Of a DNA stretch of 64,000 bases, positions 22,640 through 34,560 are shown piece by piece. The stretch lies in the NCBI RefSeq assembly GCF_030272615.1, contig NC_081410.1:501170442-501234441 (forward strand), in the 5' to 3' direction. Below the pieces are notes generated by a model. It was not told where the DNA came from and searched no databases. It worked only from the letters and a program-made list of their open reading frames with translations. Position numbers and translations under genes: made by a program. Numbering within the stretch: the stretch's first letter is position 1; each line of letters begins with the position of its first letter. The stretch comes from Cryptomeria japonica (lineage: Eukaryota; Streptophyta; Pinopsida; Cupressales; Cupressaceae).

Positions 22640-24145
22640 AATTGCACTTACATCAACAATCATATAGATTTACATACAAGTCATGGTTTATAGGGGTCAA
22701 GCAACAACAAGAGGCATATTAAAGTCGTTTCTCTCTCTAATGTTGTCCACCTCAAGCTCTTTAACAATATCTTGGGCCACATAGGGAAGCAGTCTCTTTG
22801 TAATAGTTTGTTTGCAAAAACTCAAGGGAGAAACAAACAACATGACTTTAGAGTATACTATTGGGAAAAATATTGTGAAACCTATAAAATAAATTATCAA
22901 GAAAAGGCACGAGGATCTTTGAGAATTGAAACTTAACTATTGCACTAATGAAGATATCATCATCCTCATCTTCCATCATTTAATTTGCATATGAATTTGT
23001 GCCCTTGAGATAAATAATAGTTCCTAGTTGGAGAAATCCTTGATATGTAGTTGCAAGGGTCAAATTTGATCATTCATGACAATTTAAGAAGGACAAGGTG
23101 GTGTTGGATATGTATAATTTATAAAATACAAAAGTTTGATGTAGGTTGGGAGGTTAGAAGAGGATAAAGAGGATTTCATGTTAGAATTGGATATTAGGAG
23201 TAGACATTTGGTGGAATTTTGGAAGTCTTTCAGAACTCTACAAAATGGGTAAAAGGAATGAGTTAAGTGATTAAAATAAATGTGTGTAAATATGTAGAAT
23301 TGGGCATTGGAACAATATGTCTAGGTGGAAAAAGGATGCACAAAAGTCAAATTGAATTCTACATAGGATGAAGTGAGTAACAAAAGGCATTAGGAAATTT
23401 TGTGATAATTTGATGTAGAAGTGGGCATCAAGACATAGCATTCAAGTAAAGTCTAGAATCTCACTTAAAACCTACAATAAAATGATCATGGGAAATGTAG
23501 GAAAATGATGGAGGATTGGCAATTGGAAATGGAGCTAGAATTAGAGGAAGCACAAAGGTATAAAGGAATTATACAAAGAGGTATTGGAATGATGTAAAGA
23601 GTGAAAGAGAATACAAGGAGGTAAGTGGATAGAGTGGACGTTGAAGAAGTCTAGATCCACCTTGAAAGTTTTCAAAAGAGAGGAAAGGAAAATTTATGTG
23701 GATGTAGGAGATGAAGGGAGGTTATGACCTAGGAATAAGGAGGGGAATTTGGATGTTTATAAAAAAGATACAAAAAGAGGAAACAAAAGGAAATGGAAAG
23801 GGGAAATAGACTGATTTAACTTATAAAGAATTTAAGTGGATTGGACACTAGGAAATGACATCCAATAAGTAGTAAATTTTTGCTAGTCTATAAAAAATCT
23901 ATAGTTATTAAGAATTACAAAAAAAAATTAAAACACTCCATATTTTGTATTATATTAGATTTTATATCTTCTAGCATATGACATGGACATGGACGAGTGT
24001 TGAGACACAACACTTAGGTGATTTAGACCTAGGGAGAACCATTTAAATATTTATCAAATTGGTTATATGTGATGGGAACCCATAAGGTTGTATACAATAG
24101 GAATAATAAAATAAAATTCTTGCACTACTAATTTGGGCACCAACT
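22640..24145 (-). repeat. Gypsy LTR, left (3' LTR of a minus-strand element)
   Basis: Aligns in order with 38960-39517 and 40706-41638: shared landmarks are GTAGGTTGGGAGGTTA, GGTAAAAGGAATGAGT, GATGTAGGAGATGAAGGGAG, AAAACACTC and the end TTGGGCACCAAC. The left boundary is approximate. Confidence 0.75.
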
Positions 24146-24849
24146 TAGGCTCTAGTTGGGAATGTGTGCCTCTTGTATTATATTGAGACCCAATTAGGAG
24201 GTAGGGCAACATAGAAGAACAAAGACATGAGAAAAAACAAAAACGGAAAATAAATACAAATTTGTACATGGGCCTAAGAGAGATGCATATCATCAAGAGG
24301 AGTATCGGTTTAGGTACTAACTATGAAATGATAGCTCTAAAAATTATCCATATAGACTCTTGAGGTAAAGTGTGCACTGATCACACCTATTTGTAATTGG
24401 ATAATTTTTTATCCATAAGACTTAAATATTTTAATGTTTTCCCTTATCTTTAGACCTAAATTTTCACATGAGGACAACATACCCAACCTAAAAACCTCTA
24501 TAAATTACCTTATTTTCAAATAAATATTTTATCATTTTCTATCCCAATAGGTTTCTCTCATGGACAACACTCCTAGATTCTTCAATTTTTGTCAGCTAGT
24601 GCTCTTTTAAGAAAAATGCACCATCTTCTTCTTCCTCAATTTGCTATATAAATTTGTATATTATAAATTTAATACTGATTGAAATCTTGGCCTTTGTATT
24701 ATAGACTAATTCAAAGAATCTTCTACCAATAATCCAGTTCAAAGAGGCTTCTAACAATAATCCTTTGATCCTATCTACCCAAACACCAAATATTATCCTG
24801 CCATGCAATCTTTTTTTCATTGAATCTATTATGTTTTCTTAATGAAGTC
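24146..24849 (-). other. Gypsy internal sequence, unassigned
   Basis: Lies between the left LTR and the integrase remnant. No clear motif; the polypurine tract next to the LTR is not recognisable. Confidence 0.4.
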
Positions 24850-26092
24850 CATGATGCACTTGTTACTATATCTATCTTGTCTATTTCCTTGTGGATGATA
24901 AGGGGAAGAATGTGTTAGAGTTTTTCCATATTTGAGAGCACGTGTAAATAAGGTCATGGGATCTAGAATGCATTACATTGTTAGAAAATATCTTTATACG
25001 CACACCAAACCTTGTAATGAAATTATTTAGAAAGAAATCAATGACCCCTTTAGGTATAAAAAATCTAGTTTGGATTACCTCCATCCATTTGGTGAAGTAC
25101 TTGTGTTCACCAAAATCTATTTGTGTATGTCTCTCAATCTCTCAATAATTTCTATGACAAAATCAATATCCCATCATGAAATAAAGCCTCAATTGATATG
25201 GATGTGAGGGGACATGCACCTATAAACATCATATTTCCTAAAACTATTCAAAAATAATCACACATTTAAAAAAATTGGCCACATCCTTGAAAAATGTAGG
25301 CCATTGATATCATGGTCTTATTAGCTTATGAATAGTAGCCTTTGACATGAAGTGTCCCCATATAACTCTTTGTTACACTCACTAGTAACTTTGATGGAGT
25401 ATTATATATCTAGTCATTTAAGGAGTAAATCATCAAGGTTTTTCCACGTCAATTGATCATGAAGTAGTACATACCTTTGGGCTACAAGTTTTAGTATTCT
25501 CTTTTAATGATCAATGAGCCTTGGGGAATAATGCAAGTTTTCCAAATATAAAAAAAATTCCTTGTACTAGGGAAAATTATTCAAATGACAAGGAATACAT
25601 GCTAAATCAAAGTTCATTTGATACAATTTTTCTAAATCCAAGTTTGCATCTGCCGCTAACTTAGCAAGGCCTTGATATTTTACCAATTTTATAGTCTTCA
25701 CCTACATGTCATACTCCTTGATATTTTTTATCTATTTATGCATCCCAAATATTCTTGTTAAACAAAGATATCTCTTACAATAGTATGAATCACATATGTA
25801 GTGATGATGGATCCTATGAGATAGAGTCTAGAGTTTTAGTAGCCTTGACACTTGAACATGTGTCCTTCTCTATGATCTTAAAGAGACATCAAAATTTGAA
25901 GCCAAGAAAACAAGGAAATTGACTATAGCATTTTTTTGTTTTATCTAGCCACTTGATGTCAAAATCATCAAACATTTCTATTGCAACCATGTAACATTCA
26001 TATAAGTTTTTAATATTTTTCTTTAGTCGCATATGAGCCTTTAATTTAAGACACTATTATATTTGAATCACCATGAACCCTTAAGCACTAAC
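24850..26092 (-). pseudogene. Gypsy integrase and RNase H end, decayed
   Basis: Minus-strand reading, from high to low coordinate: the end of RNase H (KTIKLVKYQGLAKLAADANL near 25650-25700), the spacer LKLVAQRYVLLHDQLTWKNL (near 25440-25500), an H2C2-like zinc region (GHFMSKATIHKLIRP near 25320-25370), and the integrase core (GEHKYFTKWMEVIQTR near 25065-25110; NFITRFGVRIKIFSNNVMH near 24970-25030). The last has SNN in place of the usual SDN, so one catalytic Asp is lost. Several TAG codons and frame changes break it. It stops at 26092 where the copia element is inserted. Confidence 0.8.
26088..26092. repeat. Copia target duplication, left (CTAAC)
   Basis: CTAAC before the copia 5' LTR pairs with CTAAA at 34157-34161; one base differs. 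It interrupts gypsy RNase H coding sequence. Confidence 0.75.
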
Positions 26093-26884
26093 GGTTGCAA
26101 GATTGATCAGAATGAGTTATTAATGTGTTGTCATTGATTTCAACATGCTTTGGTTGTCATTACTGACTGGATGGTATAATTGATGTTGAGTTCTTTGTGT
26201 GGTTTGTGCTGAGAGTTTTGCTCAACATATCTTCTATATTGTACATCTATTCATGTAGTCTGGATATGTGATTAAGAAATATTTAGAGATGTTATATTCT
26301 AGATTTGGTGCTCCAGATTGTTGTGCTAAGGAAGATGTGTTTTCTAGTATGTTTGACAGTGTTTCCATATGAAATGCATGCTTTGTATTTCTCTGCATTA
26401 TGGTTTCTGATGTTGTGGTTTTGGAGTTAAGTTGATAAATGCCCTTAGCTTCATTCTATTTAGTTGGCACATTTTCTTGGGCTTCAGAAGCATGGTTTCA
26501 AAGTTTGATGGTGTTTACTCTAGATTTGCCCAACCTTGGATGTTTATACTTCATATTATTACTCTGATAATTATGGATCATTGTATAACATTTTTTATGT
26601 TTATTTTGGTTTCAATTAAGATGTGTTGTGGTCCAATTTACATTATTTTCCACTATAGGAATGTTTAAAGTTGACCTAATTTGAATTGTATTCGGTAAGA
26701 TGCTCAGCTGACCTTGGGAAGCTTTGCATATGTCAGGATGATATAAATAGAGGTGTGTGTGAAAAAAGAACATGTAGATGGGTGGATGTTGTGAAACAAA
26801 GTGAAATGCAATGGTTTGTGAAAGAGGATCTATCTCCCTAATTGTTTGATGTCTGTTGTATGAATTGGTGAAAAGTGTTGAGTA

Positions 26885-26889
26885 GTGTG
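26885..26889. repeat. Solo-LTR target duplication GTGTG (left)
   Basis: GTGTG before the solo LTR, matching 28081-28085 after it. The intact 3' LTR has a single GTGTG at this place (AGTAGTGTGAACTTTC). Confidence 0.95.
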
Positions 26890-28080
26890 TGTTGACATTT
26901 TGATGATGTTGTGATTGTCATTGATGGAGACACACTTGTTTTATGATCACTTCCCTATGTATGAGTTATGCTCAACCGGTAATTGTTCCAATTGGTATTA
27001 TGAATTATAGTCTTTAGACTATCAGTGTTTTGCAGAAGGTGTTTACCGGTCACAAAGCGGTATGAAGACCCAAAGCGGTATGAAGACCTCAAGCAGTTCG
27101 AGGATCCCAAGGTGGTACGAAGGGACAAAGCGGTTGTTAACATTTTTCCAATCTTCATTTTGACAAACCAGTAATTGGTAAAATGTATGAACCGGTAATC
27201 GGTAATGAACCGGTATTACTCTGTGATGAGTTACCCACTGATATTTTTGTGATGAGTTATCATCCACCGACACTTTGGCAGTGATTTTGTGTCATGTTAC
27301 CAAATCTGTCTAGATGCACTGAACCTAGGAACTTGAAATTTAATCCCATTGGACCGACATGAAATCAGATTCCTTTATAAGGACATCATGTCTAGGGTTT
27401 TAGATATATGATAGGGGTTTTAGCAGTGCATGAGGGTTTTTTTGTATGTGCGATCATAGAAGAGAAGATTAGGTCTATGTGAAGAAACAAAGTGTGGAGA
27501 TACTGGAGACTGAAGTAATGCTAAATGTGCATTAACAATGAGCTATCAAGGATCTAACCAAGCATATTGTGCTCGTATCTAGATCACTCACTTGTTGATT
27601 ACTCACATCTTCGACAAGTCTAAAACCCTTAACCGGGTAGGCCTAGCAAAGCCTTTGTAAATCCTCTAACAAGGTGGTTCACAACTGTGAATCTGAAATC
27701 CTCTCACAAGGTAGTCTTTAACAGGACTTATCTCCTAACAAAGATCCCAGATTCCTACTAGGATCTGTTCTGGTGAAGAACATTGTATGACCTTAACTGG
27801 TTTGACCTTAATTGATCTGGTTACTATTCTGCAGATAGTTACTTGTGAGTTTCAGCTCACCGTGGTTTTTCCCATTTGGGTTTCCACGTCAAAACCTCTT
27901 GTGTTATGGTGATTGTGCTCTTATGGGTGAATGCTTTATTTGTTGTTTGGTTTGCATTTGTCTTAACTGGTTTGTTAGTAAATCTGTTATACCGGTTAAC
28001 TTCTAAATTGTTTAAGAGTTTAAGTTCACTAATTTTTGGTATACTAATTCACACCCCCCCCCCCCTCTTAGTATTCATCA
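26890..28080 (+). mobile_element. Solo LTR nested in copia 5' LTR
   Basis: 1,191 bp from TGTTGACATTTTGATG to GTATTCATCA, flanked by GTGTG on both sides. The end style (TTCACACCCCCC...) is that of a copia LTR, and GGGTTTCCACGTCAAAA plus TTGTGTTATGGTG recalls the LTRs at 9480 and 15026, so the families are related. No internal region: a recombination product between two LTRs (established mechanism). Confidence 0.92.
27053..27135. repeat. 18-bp minisatellite in solo LTR
   Basis: Units CAAAGCGGTATGAAGACC start at 27053, 27071, 27089, 27107 and 27125 with exact 18-bp spacing and increasing divergence in the middle. Confidence 0.88.
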
Positions 28081-28531
28081 GTGTGAACTTTCATGTTTTA
28101 GCTACTGGGAGTAGTGAGTCAACAATAGCTACAAATCTTATGGTTGCAAAGGTGAAGCAGTGGTGGATTCTTTCTATTTTATTCTTCTTTATTTTAATAG
28201 TAAGCCCTCCAATAGTGAACCCTTTAGCAGTAAGCCCCTGGTAGTGAGCCTTTCTTTGTAAAAAATACCTTAATCAATGTCACTGAGGTAATAGGTGTTC
28301 ATATATTGAGAATACTATTCTCTGTGGTTTTTCCCTTAATAGGGTTTTCCATATTAAATCTGGTGTTTCATTATGTATGGCGCACTTTGGTTTTCATGTT
28401 CTTTCATGCTATGGATTAAGTGTTAAGGTTAAGTTGTTGCGAATATGATTTAAGGGAATAGATTTAACATTTATTTATACAACTGATTTATCTCCCTCTT
28501 AGTTGTCTTGTGCATTGGAACATTCAACAAT

Positions 28532-28543
28532 TGGTATTAGAGC
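28532..28543 (+). promoter_or_regulatory. Copia primer binding site, initiator Met tRNA
   Basis: TGGTATTAGAGC, one base off the usual TGGTATCAGAGC, two bases after the 5' LTR. Confidence 0.9.
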
Positions 28544-28586
28544 TTTGGTTCCTTGGAGAAGAGCTTAATCACTTGAGGAGATCCTG

Positions 28587-29108
28587 ATGGTGCACAAATT
28601 GACAATCCCTATGTTTGATGGATTTGACTATGCTTTTTGTCAAGTAAAGATGCAAGGTTACCCAATTTCTCTTGGCTATGAAGTATGGAAGTTTATTACA
28701 CAAAAGTACACTAAACCACAGACTAGGGTAAACACTCTAGATGAGATCAAAAAATTTGAAGATAATAAAAAGTCAAGGTTTGTTATCTTTAGTGCTCTTT
28801 CTAAGATTGAATTAACTAAAGTTGTGTCTTCGGAATCTGCTTATGAAGTTTGGGATAAATTAGAAAACACTTATGAAGGAGATGATACTATTAAACAACC
28901 TAAGTTGCAGAATGCTAAAACTAAATATGAATGCTTTCAAATGGACAAAGAAGATAATATATCTAGTCGCTTGCAAAAGATAGATGATATTGTAAATGAG
29001 ATCAGAGGTCTTGGAGGTAACTTACCTGAATATGAAGTTGTGAAAAAGGTAATAAAAAATATTACTAAACCCTATAGCTCTAAGTTTTTAGCAATTGAAA
29101 AATCATAG
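28587..29108 (+). pseudogene. Copia gag (UBN2-type)
   Basis: ATG 28587 opens a 173-codon frame: IPMFDGFDYAFCQVKMQGY, then VWKFITQKY, SAYEVWDKLENTYEGDD and KYECFQMDKEDNISSRLQK. These are hallmarks of the copia gag (UBN2) family, with VWD.L...Y.G and the helix-rich region before the knuckle. The frame stops early at 29106 and continues in the next frame, where the knuckle CFSCGKMYHYASKCP (about 29320-29365) lies. The knuckle has Tyr where Gly is usual (MYH for xGH). Confidence 0.88.
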
Positions 29109-32100
29109 AATTAGAATAATAGAATACTTGTATGGCCCTTTACTTTCTTTTGAGATGAGAGAATTTGGTACTACTAGTGCAAGAACAAAAAATGTATTCA
29201 AGGCTACTAAATCAATGAAAGATGAGGAATCTGATGAAGAGAACTTTGATGAGATTGAAGCGAAATTTGTTAGAAGGATGGAGAGAGAAACCAAAATTTA
29301 CAAAGGTAAATTGCCCTTTAAATGTTTCAGTTGTGGAAAGATGTATCATTATGCTTCTAAATGTCCTAACAAAATTGTAATAAAAAGAATAAGGAATTCA
29401 AAGGAAAGTTCAATAGGAAGGTTTATTATGTTAGAGAGGATGCAAATGTTTCTGATGATAAATCTTATTACAAAGAAGACAGTGAATGTTTGTTCTTGGC
29501 AGGTAAAGGAAGAAACTTGTTCTACTAACCCTAGCAAAATTATGAAGGAAAAAGATTCAAAAGATACTACTAAAATAGAAGGTACTATTGTATCTTCTTT
29601 TCATGCTAGAAGATATAAAGATGAATGGATTATTGATAATGGATGTTCAAATCATATGACTGGTGACAAGAGTAAGTTTGTAAAGATTGAAAATTTTGAT
29701 GGAGGAGTTATTAGATTTGGAGATGATCAAACAACTAAGATAGTTGGATTTGGTTCAAACAGTTTTGATGGCATACATAATAGAAACAATTTCTTCTATG
29801 TTAAAGGCTTAAATCATAACCTTTTGAGTGTTGGTCAAATGTATGAAAATGGATATAATCTTGTTTTTCAGGATGATGGATGTGAGATTAGAAAAAGTTC
29901 TGAAACTTTGATTGTAAAAGGAAAGAAGACATATGGAAATGTTTATCGATTGAGGACTATTGGCGAATACTATCTGGTCGTGCAGATTAATGAGAGTTGG
30001 TTATGACATTGGAGGATGTGTCACATTAATTTTGATAATATGGTGAGGATTAGTTCAATTCAATCTAGGAGAGATTTGTTGAATATTACAAAGCCTACTA
30101 ATGCTATTTGCAGAGAATGTCAAGTTGGAAAACAAACAAGGAGAACTTTAAAAGTTTAAGGAACAATTTTCTTATAGACTGTTGGAATTACTGGACACTA
30201 ATATTTGTGATCTGACTAGAATAAGAGGTCAACAAGGTGACAAGTATTTCATTCTCTTAATTGATGATTACACTAGAATTACTTGGGTAACTTTCTTAAG
30301 AGAAAAATCCAAAGCTCTAGAAAAGATTAAGAAATTCAAGGTCATAGTTGAGAATGAGATAGATAGAAGAATCAAATTCTTGAGGTTTGACAAAAGTGGA
30401 GAGTTTACTTATGATGAATTCAATACCTTTTTGTGAGAATCATGGGATAATAGGACACTTGTCTGCTCCTAAGATGCCACAATAGAATGGTGTAGTTGAA
30501 AGGATGAATAGAACAATTCAAGAGGTTGCTAGAACAATGATGAATGGAGCAAGTCTACTGGAAGGAAGAAATACACATTATAGTATACACACTTAGGAGA
30601 GTGAAAATTAGAAGAAATCATGGGAAGACATATTATGAGCTTTGTTATGGAAGGACTTCTTCTATGAAATATTTCAGAGTATTTGGAAGTAAATTCTATA
30701 TTAGAAGAGATGAAAAAAAATTGGGAAATTTTGAGACAAGAGCTGATGAAGGTATATTTCTTGGCTACTCTACTAAAAGCAAAGTTTACAGATGTTGTAA
30801 GAAAATATTGAGAAGAATTGTTGAAAGCACAAATTTGAGGTTGATGAAGACGCTTTGAAGAATATAGCTATAGATATTGGATATGAACTTGATGAGTCTA
30901 CGAATAAAATGGAAGAAGAAAAGGTTGAAGAAATAGAAGTACATGATGATAAGGAAGAAGCTCTGGAAATTGCACCTAAGACTCTGAGGTATGTGCAGAA
31001 GAATCACTTAGAAAAATGGATCATTGGAGACAAGAACAAAGGTGTCATCACAGTAAGTAAAGATGTTAAAGAACATGTGAACTTATGCTTAATTCTAGGG
31101 ATAGAGATGAAAAAATAAAAGATGCTCACAGTGATCAACATTAGATGAATGCTTTGAAAGAAGAATTGGAATAGATTGAGAAGAATCAAACTTGGAAAAC
31201 TGTCCAAAGGCCACTTGACAAAAATGTGATAGGAACTAACTGGGTATTTCAGAACAAACTAGATGAAGATGGTCACATAGTAAGAAACAAGGTAAGACTT
31301 GTATGTAAAGGCTATTCACAAGTAGAAGGTATAGATTTTGATGAAACGTATTCTCCTGTAGCAAGAATGGAAGCAATCAGAATGTTTCTAGCTTTTGCAA
31401 CATACAAGGATTTCAAGGTTTATCAGATGGATGTGAAGTCTTTATTCCTCAATGGATAACTAAAAGAGGAAGTGTATATAGAACAATCAGGAAGATTCAA
31501 GCTATTAGATACCCTGGATATAGACTGCAAATTGAATAAGGCATTGTATGAATTGAAGCAAGCTCCTAGAGCTTGGTATGCAAGGCTTCATGGGCATTTA
31601 TTGAAGCAAGGATTTAAAAAAGGTACTACTAATAGTAATCTCTATTTTAAGGTTGTAGCAAATGATATCTTGATTTTAGTTGTTTATGTGAATGATATAA
31701 TCTTTGGAGGAAATTATGGTACGTGAAAGAAATTTTCTTATGAGATTTAAGAAGAGTTTGAAATGTTTATGATTGGGAATATGAATTTCTTTCTCGGTTT
31801 ACAAGTTAGTCAAAAGGATGATGGTATATTTATTTTGCACTATAAGTATCTTAAAGAAATGTTGAAGAAGTTTGGAATAGAAAATGCTAAACCTGTATGT
31901 ACCCTCAAGATTGATCAAAGCATATATAGATAAATGATTAGAGGATTATTGTACCTTATTACTACTAGATCGGATATCATGTATGATTTTTGTTTTGTAG
32001 CTAGATTCCAACAAGATTCCAGAGAGACATGTGTTGTTGCTTTAAAAAAAATATTCTGATACTTAAAAGAAACATAAGACTATGGTCTATGTTATCCTAG

Positions 32101-32580
32101 AAGATTTAATTTCACTCTTATTACCTATGCTGATGCATATTGGGTTGGTTGTGTGGATGACAAGAAAAGTACAAGTGGGGGTGCATTTTTCCTTGGACCC
32201 TTGTTAGCTGCTTGGTCAAGTAAGAAACATAACTTAGTATCTTTGCCCACTACTGAAGTTGAATATATTGTTGCTGCTACTTGTTGTACTTAGGTATTAT
32301 GGATGAAAAAAACTTTGAAGGACATTGGAATATTGTTTGATGAACCTATTTCTATCTTTTGTGACAATACTGGTGCAATAAATATTTCTAAGAATCTGGC
32401 GAGTTGCATTCAAGAACGAAACACATTTCAATTCAGTACTACTTCTTGAGGGAGAAATTTTTGGAGAACAAAGTGAAGCTTGATTATGTGCCTACAAAGG
32501 AATGAATTGTTGATATATTTACTAAAGCACTTTCTCAAGATACTTTTGAATATCTCTGAGAGAAATTGGGGGTTATTTCT
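29095..32580 (+). pseudogene. Copia pol: protease, integrase, RT, RNase H, decayed
   Basis: Protease motif DNGCSNHMTG at about 29634 (Asn where Ser or Thr is usual) is followed by HNLLSVGQM. The GAG-pre-integrase region (WRMCHINFDNM, CRECQVGKQTRR) spans 30005-30150. Integrase shows LIDDYTRITWV near 30255-30290 and QNGVVERMNRTIQE near 30480-30520. RT has [16 protein letters not shown] (31229), [18 protein letters not shown] (31337), YELKQAPRAWYARL (31547) and YVNDIIFGG (31685) in place of YVDD, losing a catalytic Asp. RNase H shows TYADAYWVG (32120), TEVEYIVAATCC (32250) and FCDNTGAINIS (32357). In-frame stops or shifts lie near 30004, 30158, 30434, 30595, 31115, 31457, 31724 and 32293. Confidence 0.93.
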
Positions 32581-32861
32581 CGTACTTTTATAAACTAAAT
32601 GCATATAGAGGTGCATTAGTCCAATGGACTTCATGAATATTATTATTCTAGACTAATGATTTGGGGCTACCTCTTAGGGGGAGCTAAGTGCAACTATAAG
32701 TTTTTTTTTTTAGTTGAACAAAATGAGCTAACAATTTTTGTATCTAAGCCTTTGTCCTCGATGGAAAAGGGGGAGAGAACACAAAGTGGATTGGTATTCG
32801 ATATTTGGAAAATTTTGGTATGAGAGTTGATGTTGTTGTCGTTGATGTGTTTCCATCAATG

Positions 32862-32875
32862 AAAAAGGGGGAGAT
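32862..32875 (+). promoter_or_regulatory. Copia polypurine tract
   Basis: AAAAAGGGGGAGAT directly before the TG of the 3' LTR. Two similar tracts lie upstream (near 32676 and 32764). Confidence 0.85.
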
Positions 32876-34156
32876 TGTTTCAAGGTTGATAAGAATGAGC
32901 TATTAATATGTTGTCATTGATGTCAACATGCTTTGGTTTTAATTAGTGACTAGCTGGTATAATTGATGTTGAGTTCTCTATGTAGTTGTCTGAGAGTTTT
33001 GCTCCATATATCTTCTATATTGTACATTTATTCATGCAATTTGGATATGTTATTAAGCAATGTTTAGAGATGCTATATTCTAGATTTGTTTTTTTTGGAT
33101 TACTAAGCTAAGGAAATTGTGTTTGCCAGTATGTTTGATATTGTTTTCGTATGAAAAGTGTGCTCTGCATTTCACTATGTTATGGTTTCTGGTGTTGCAA
33201 TTTTGGAGTTAATTTGATAATGTTCTTAGATTCATTCTATTTAGTTGAAACTTGTTCTTGGGTTTTGAAAGCATGGTTTCAAATTTCAATGGTGTTTACT
33301 CTAGGTTTTGCCAACCTTGAGTGTTTACACTTCATATTACGGCACTGATAATTATGTATCATTGTATAACATGTTTGATGTTTATTTTGGTCTTAGTTAA
33401 AATGTGGTGTGGTCCACTTTATATTCTTTTCCACCACGAGAATATTTAGCGTCAACCTAATTTGAATTGTGTTCAATAAGATGCTCAACTAACCTTGGGA
33501 GACTTTTCATATGTGAGGATGATATAAATAGAGGTGTGTGTGAAGAAAGAACATATAGATGGATGGGTGTTGTGAAAGAAAGTGAAATGCAATGAAGGTG
33601 TGTGAAAGAGGATCTATGTCCCTAATTGTTTGATGATTGTTGTATGAATTGGTGAAAAGTGCTGAGTAGTGTGAACTTTCATGTGTTAGCTACTAGAAGC
33701 CATGAGTCAAAGGTATCTACTAATAAAATAGTTGCAAAGGTGCATTAGTGGTGGATTATTTCTACTTTATTCTTCTTTATTTTGGCAATGAGCCCTCTGG
33801 TAGTGAACCTCTCTTTCTTTCTTTCTTTATTTCTTTCTCTTGGGCAGTGAGCCCCTGGTAGTGAGCAATTCTTTATTAAAATCACCTTAACCATTGTCAC
33901 CCTAGTAGGTGTTCATATGTTGATAATAGCATTCTTCATGGTTTTTCTCTTAACAAGGTTTTCCATGTAAAATCCAGCATTTCATTGTGTATGGTGTGCT
34001 CTAGTTTTCATGTTCCTTCATGCTCATATTTTCTGTGGAAGCAAGTGATAAGGTTAATTTGTTGCGAATCTGATTTAAGGTAATATTTTTAAGATTTATT
34101 TATACAATTGATTCCCCCCCCCGCCTTAGTTGTCCCGTGTGTCAGAACATTGAATA
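32876..34156 (+). repeat. Copia 3' LTR (about 1,281 bp)
   Basis: Starts TGTTTCAAGGTTGATAAG, ends AGAACATTGAATA. Uninterrupted reference for the 5' copy. Confidence 0.92.
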
Positions 34157-34161
34157 CTAAA
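34157..34161. repeat. Copia target duplication, right (CTAAA)
   Basis: Pairs with CTAAC at 26088-26092. Gypsy coding resumes here. Confidence 0.72.
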
Positions 34162-34560
34162 TTCATACATAGATGGTATGTTGAGGACATGCAATGTGGC
34201 TTCATATTCAGCCATTATTAATGTAATCAAAATTCAAATTGAAATTAAATTTATAGCTCATGTCATTAGGTGACCTAAAAAATACTCCTACACCATTTCA
34301 TTCTCTAGAATAAGCATGTTTAAATACGTGTTATACGTGCAATTAATTTTTATAGAAATAAGATTAAGGGCATGGATTAGGTTTAACAAAATTTCTAACA
34401 TTTCCTTCAAATTATCCAATAAATTTATTTGGCCCAAGGTCTACATAGCTTTCCTCATTATTCACCTCTATCAAGCTCTCCACATCGTGAAGCATTTTAT
34501 TCTCTCTATGTAATTGGGCATCCTTTCTATATAATGGTATGGTGATTTATGATAGGTCTA
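34157..34560 (-). pseudogene. Gypsy RNase H start and linker, decayed
   Basis: Continues the gypsy reading from 26092 once the copia element is removed. NGVGVFFRSPNDMSYKFNLN then FDYINN (34200-34310) is the start of an RNase H of the kind usually reading GAGVVLISPEG...FDCTNN. Just upstream is LHDVESLIEVNNEESYVDLG (34420-34500), a segment that normally precedes reverse transcriptase. Linker and RNase H are almost adjacent, so the RT seems deleted. Confidence 0.7.

Larger units (their letters stand above)
26093..28529 (+). repeat. Copia 5' LTR with internal solo-LTR insertion
   Basis: Colinear with 32876-34156 outside 26890-28085. Ends GGAACATTCAACA next to the primer site. Net length without the insertion is about 1,240 bp. 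Confidence 0.92.
26093..34156 (+). mobile_element. Ty1/copia retrotransposon, decayed, nested in gypsy
   Basis: LTRs at 26093-28529 and 32876-34156, primer site at 28532, purine tract at 32862, and gag-protease-integrase-RT-RNase H in copia order between them. The 5' LTR is longer only because a solo LTR (26890-28080) sits in it. All coding domains have stops or frameshifts, so it is inactive. The first LTR dinucleotide is GG in the 5' copy and TG in the 3' copy. Confidence 0.93.
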
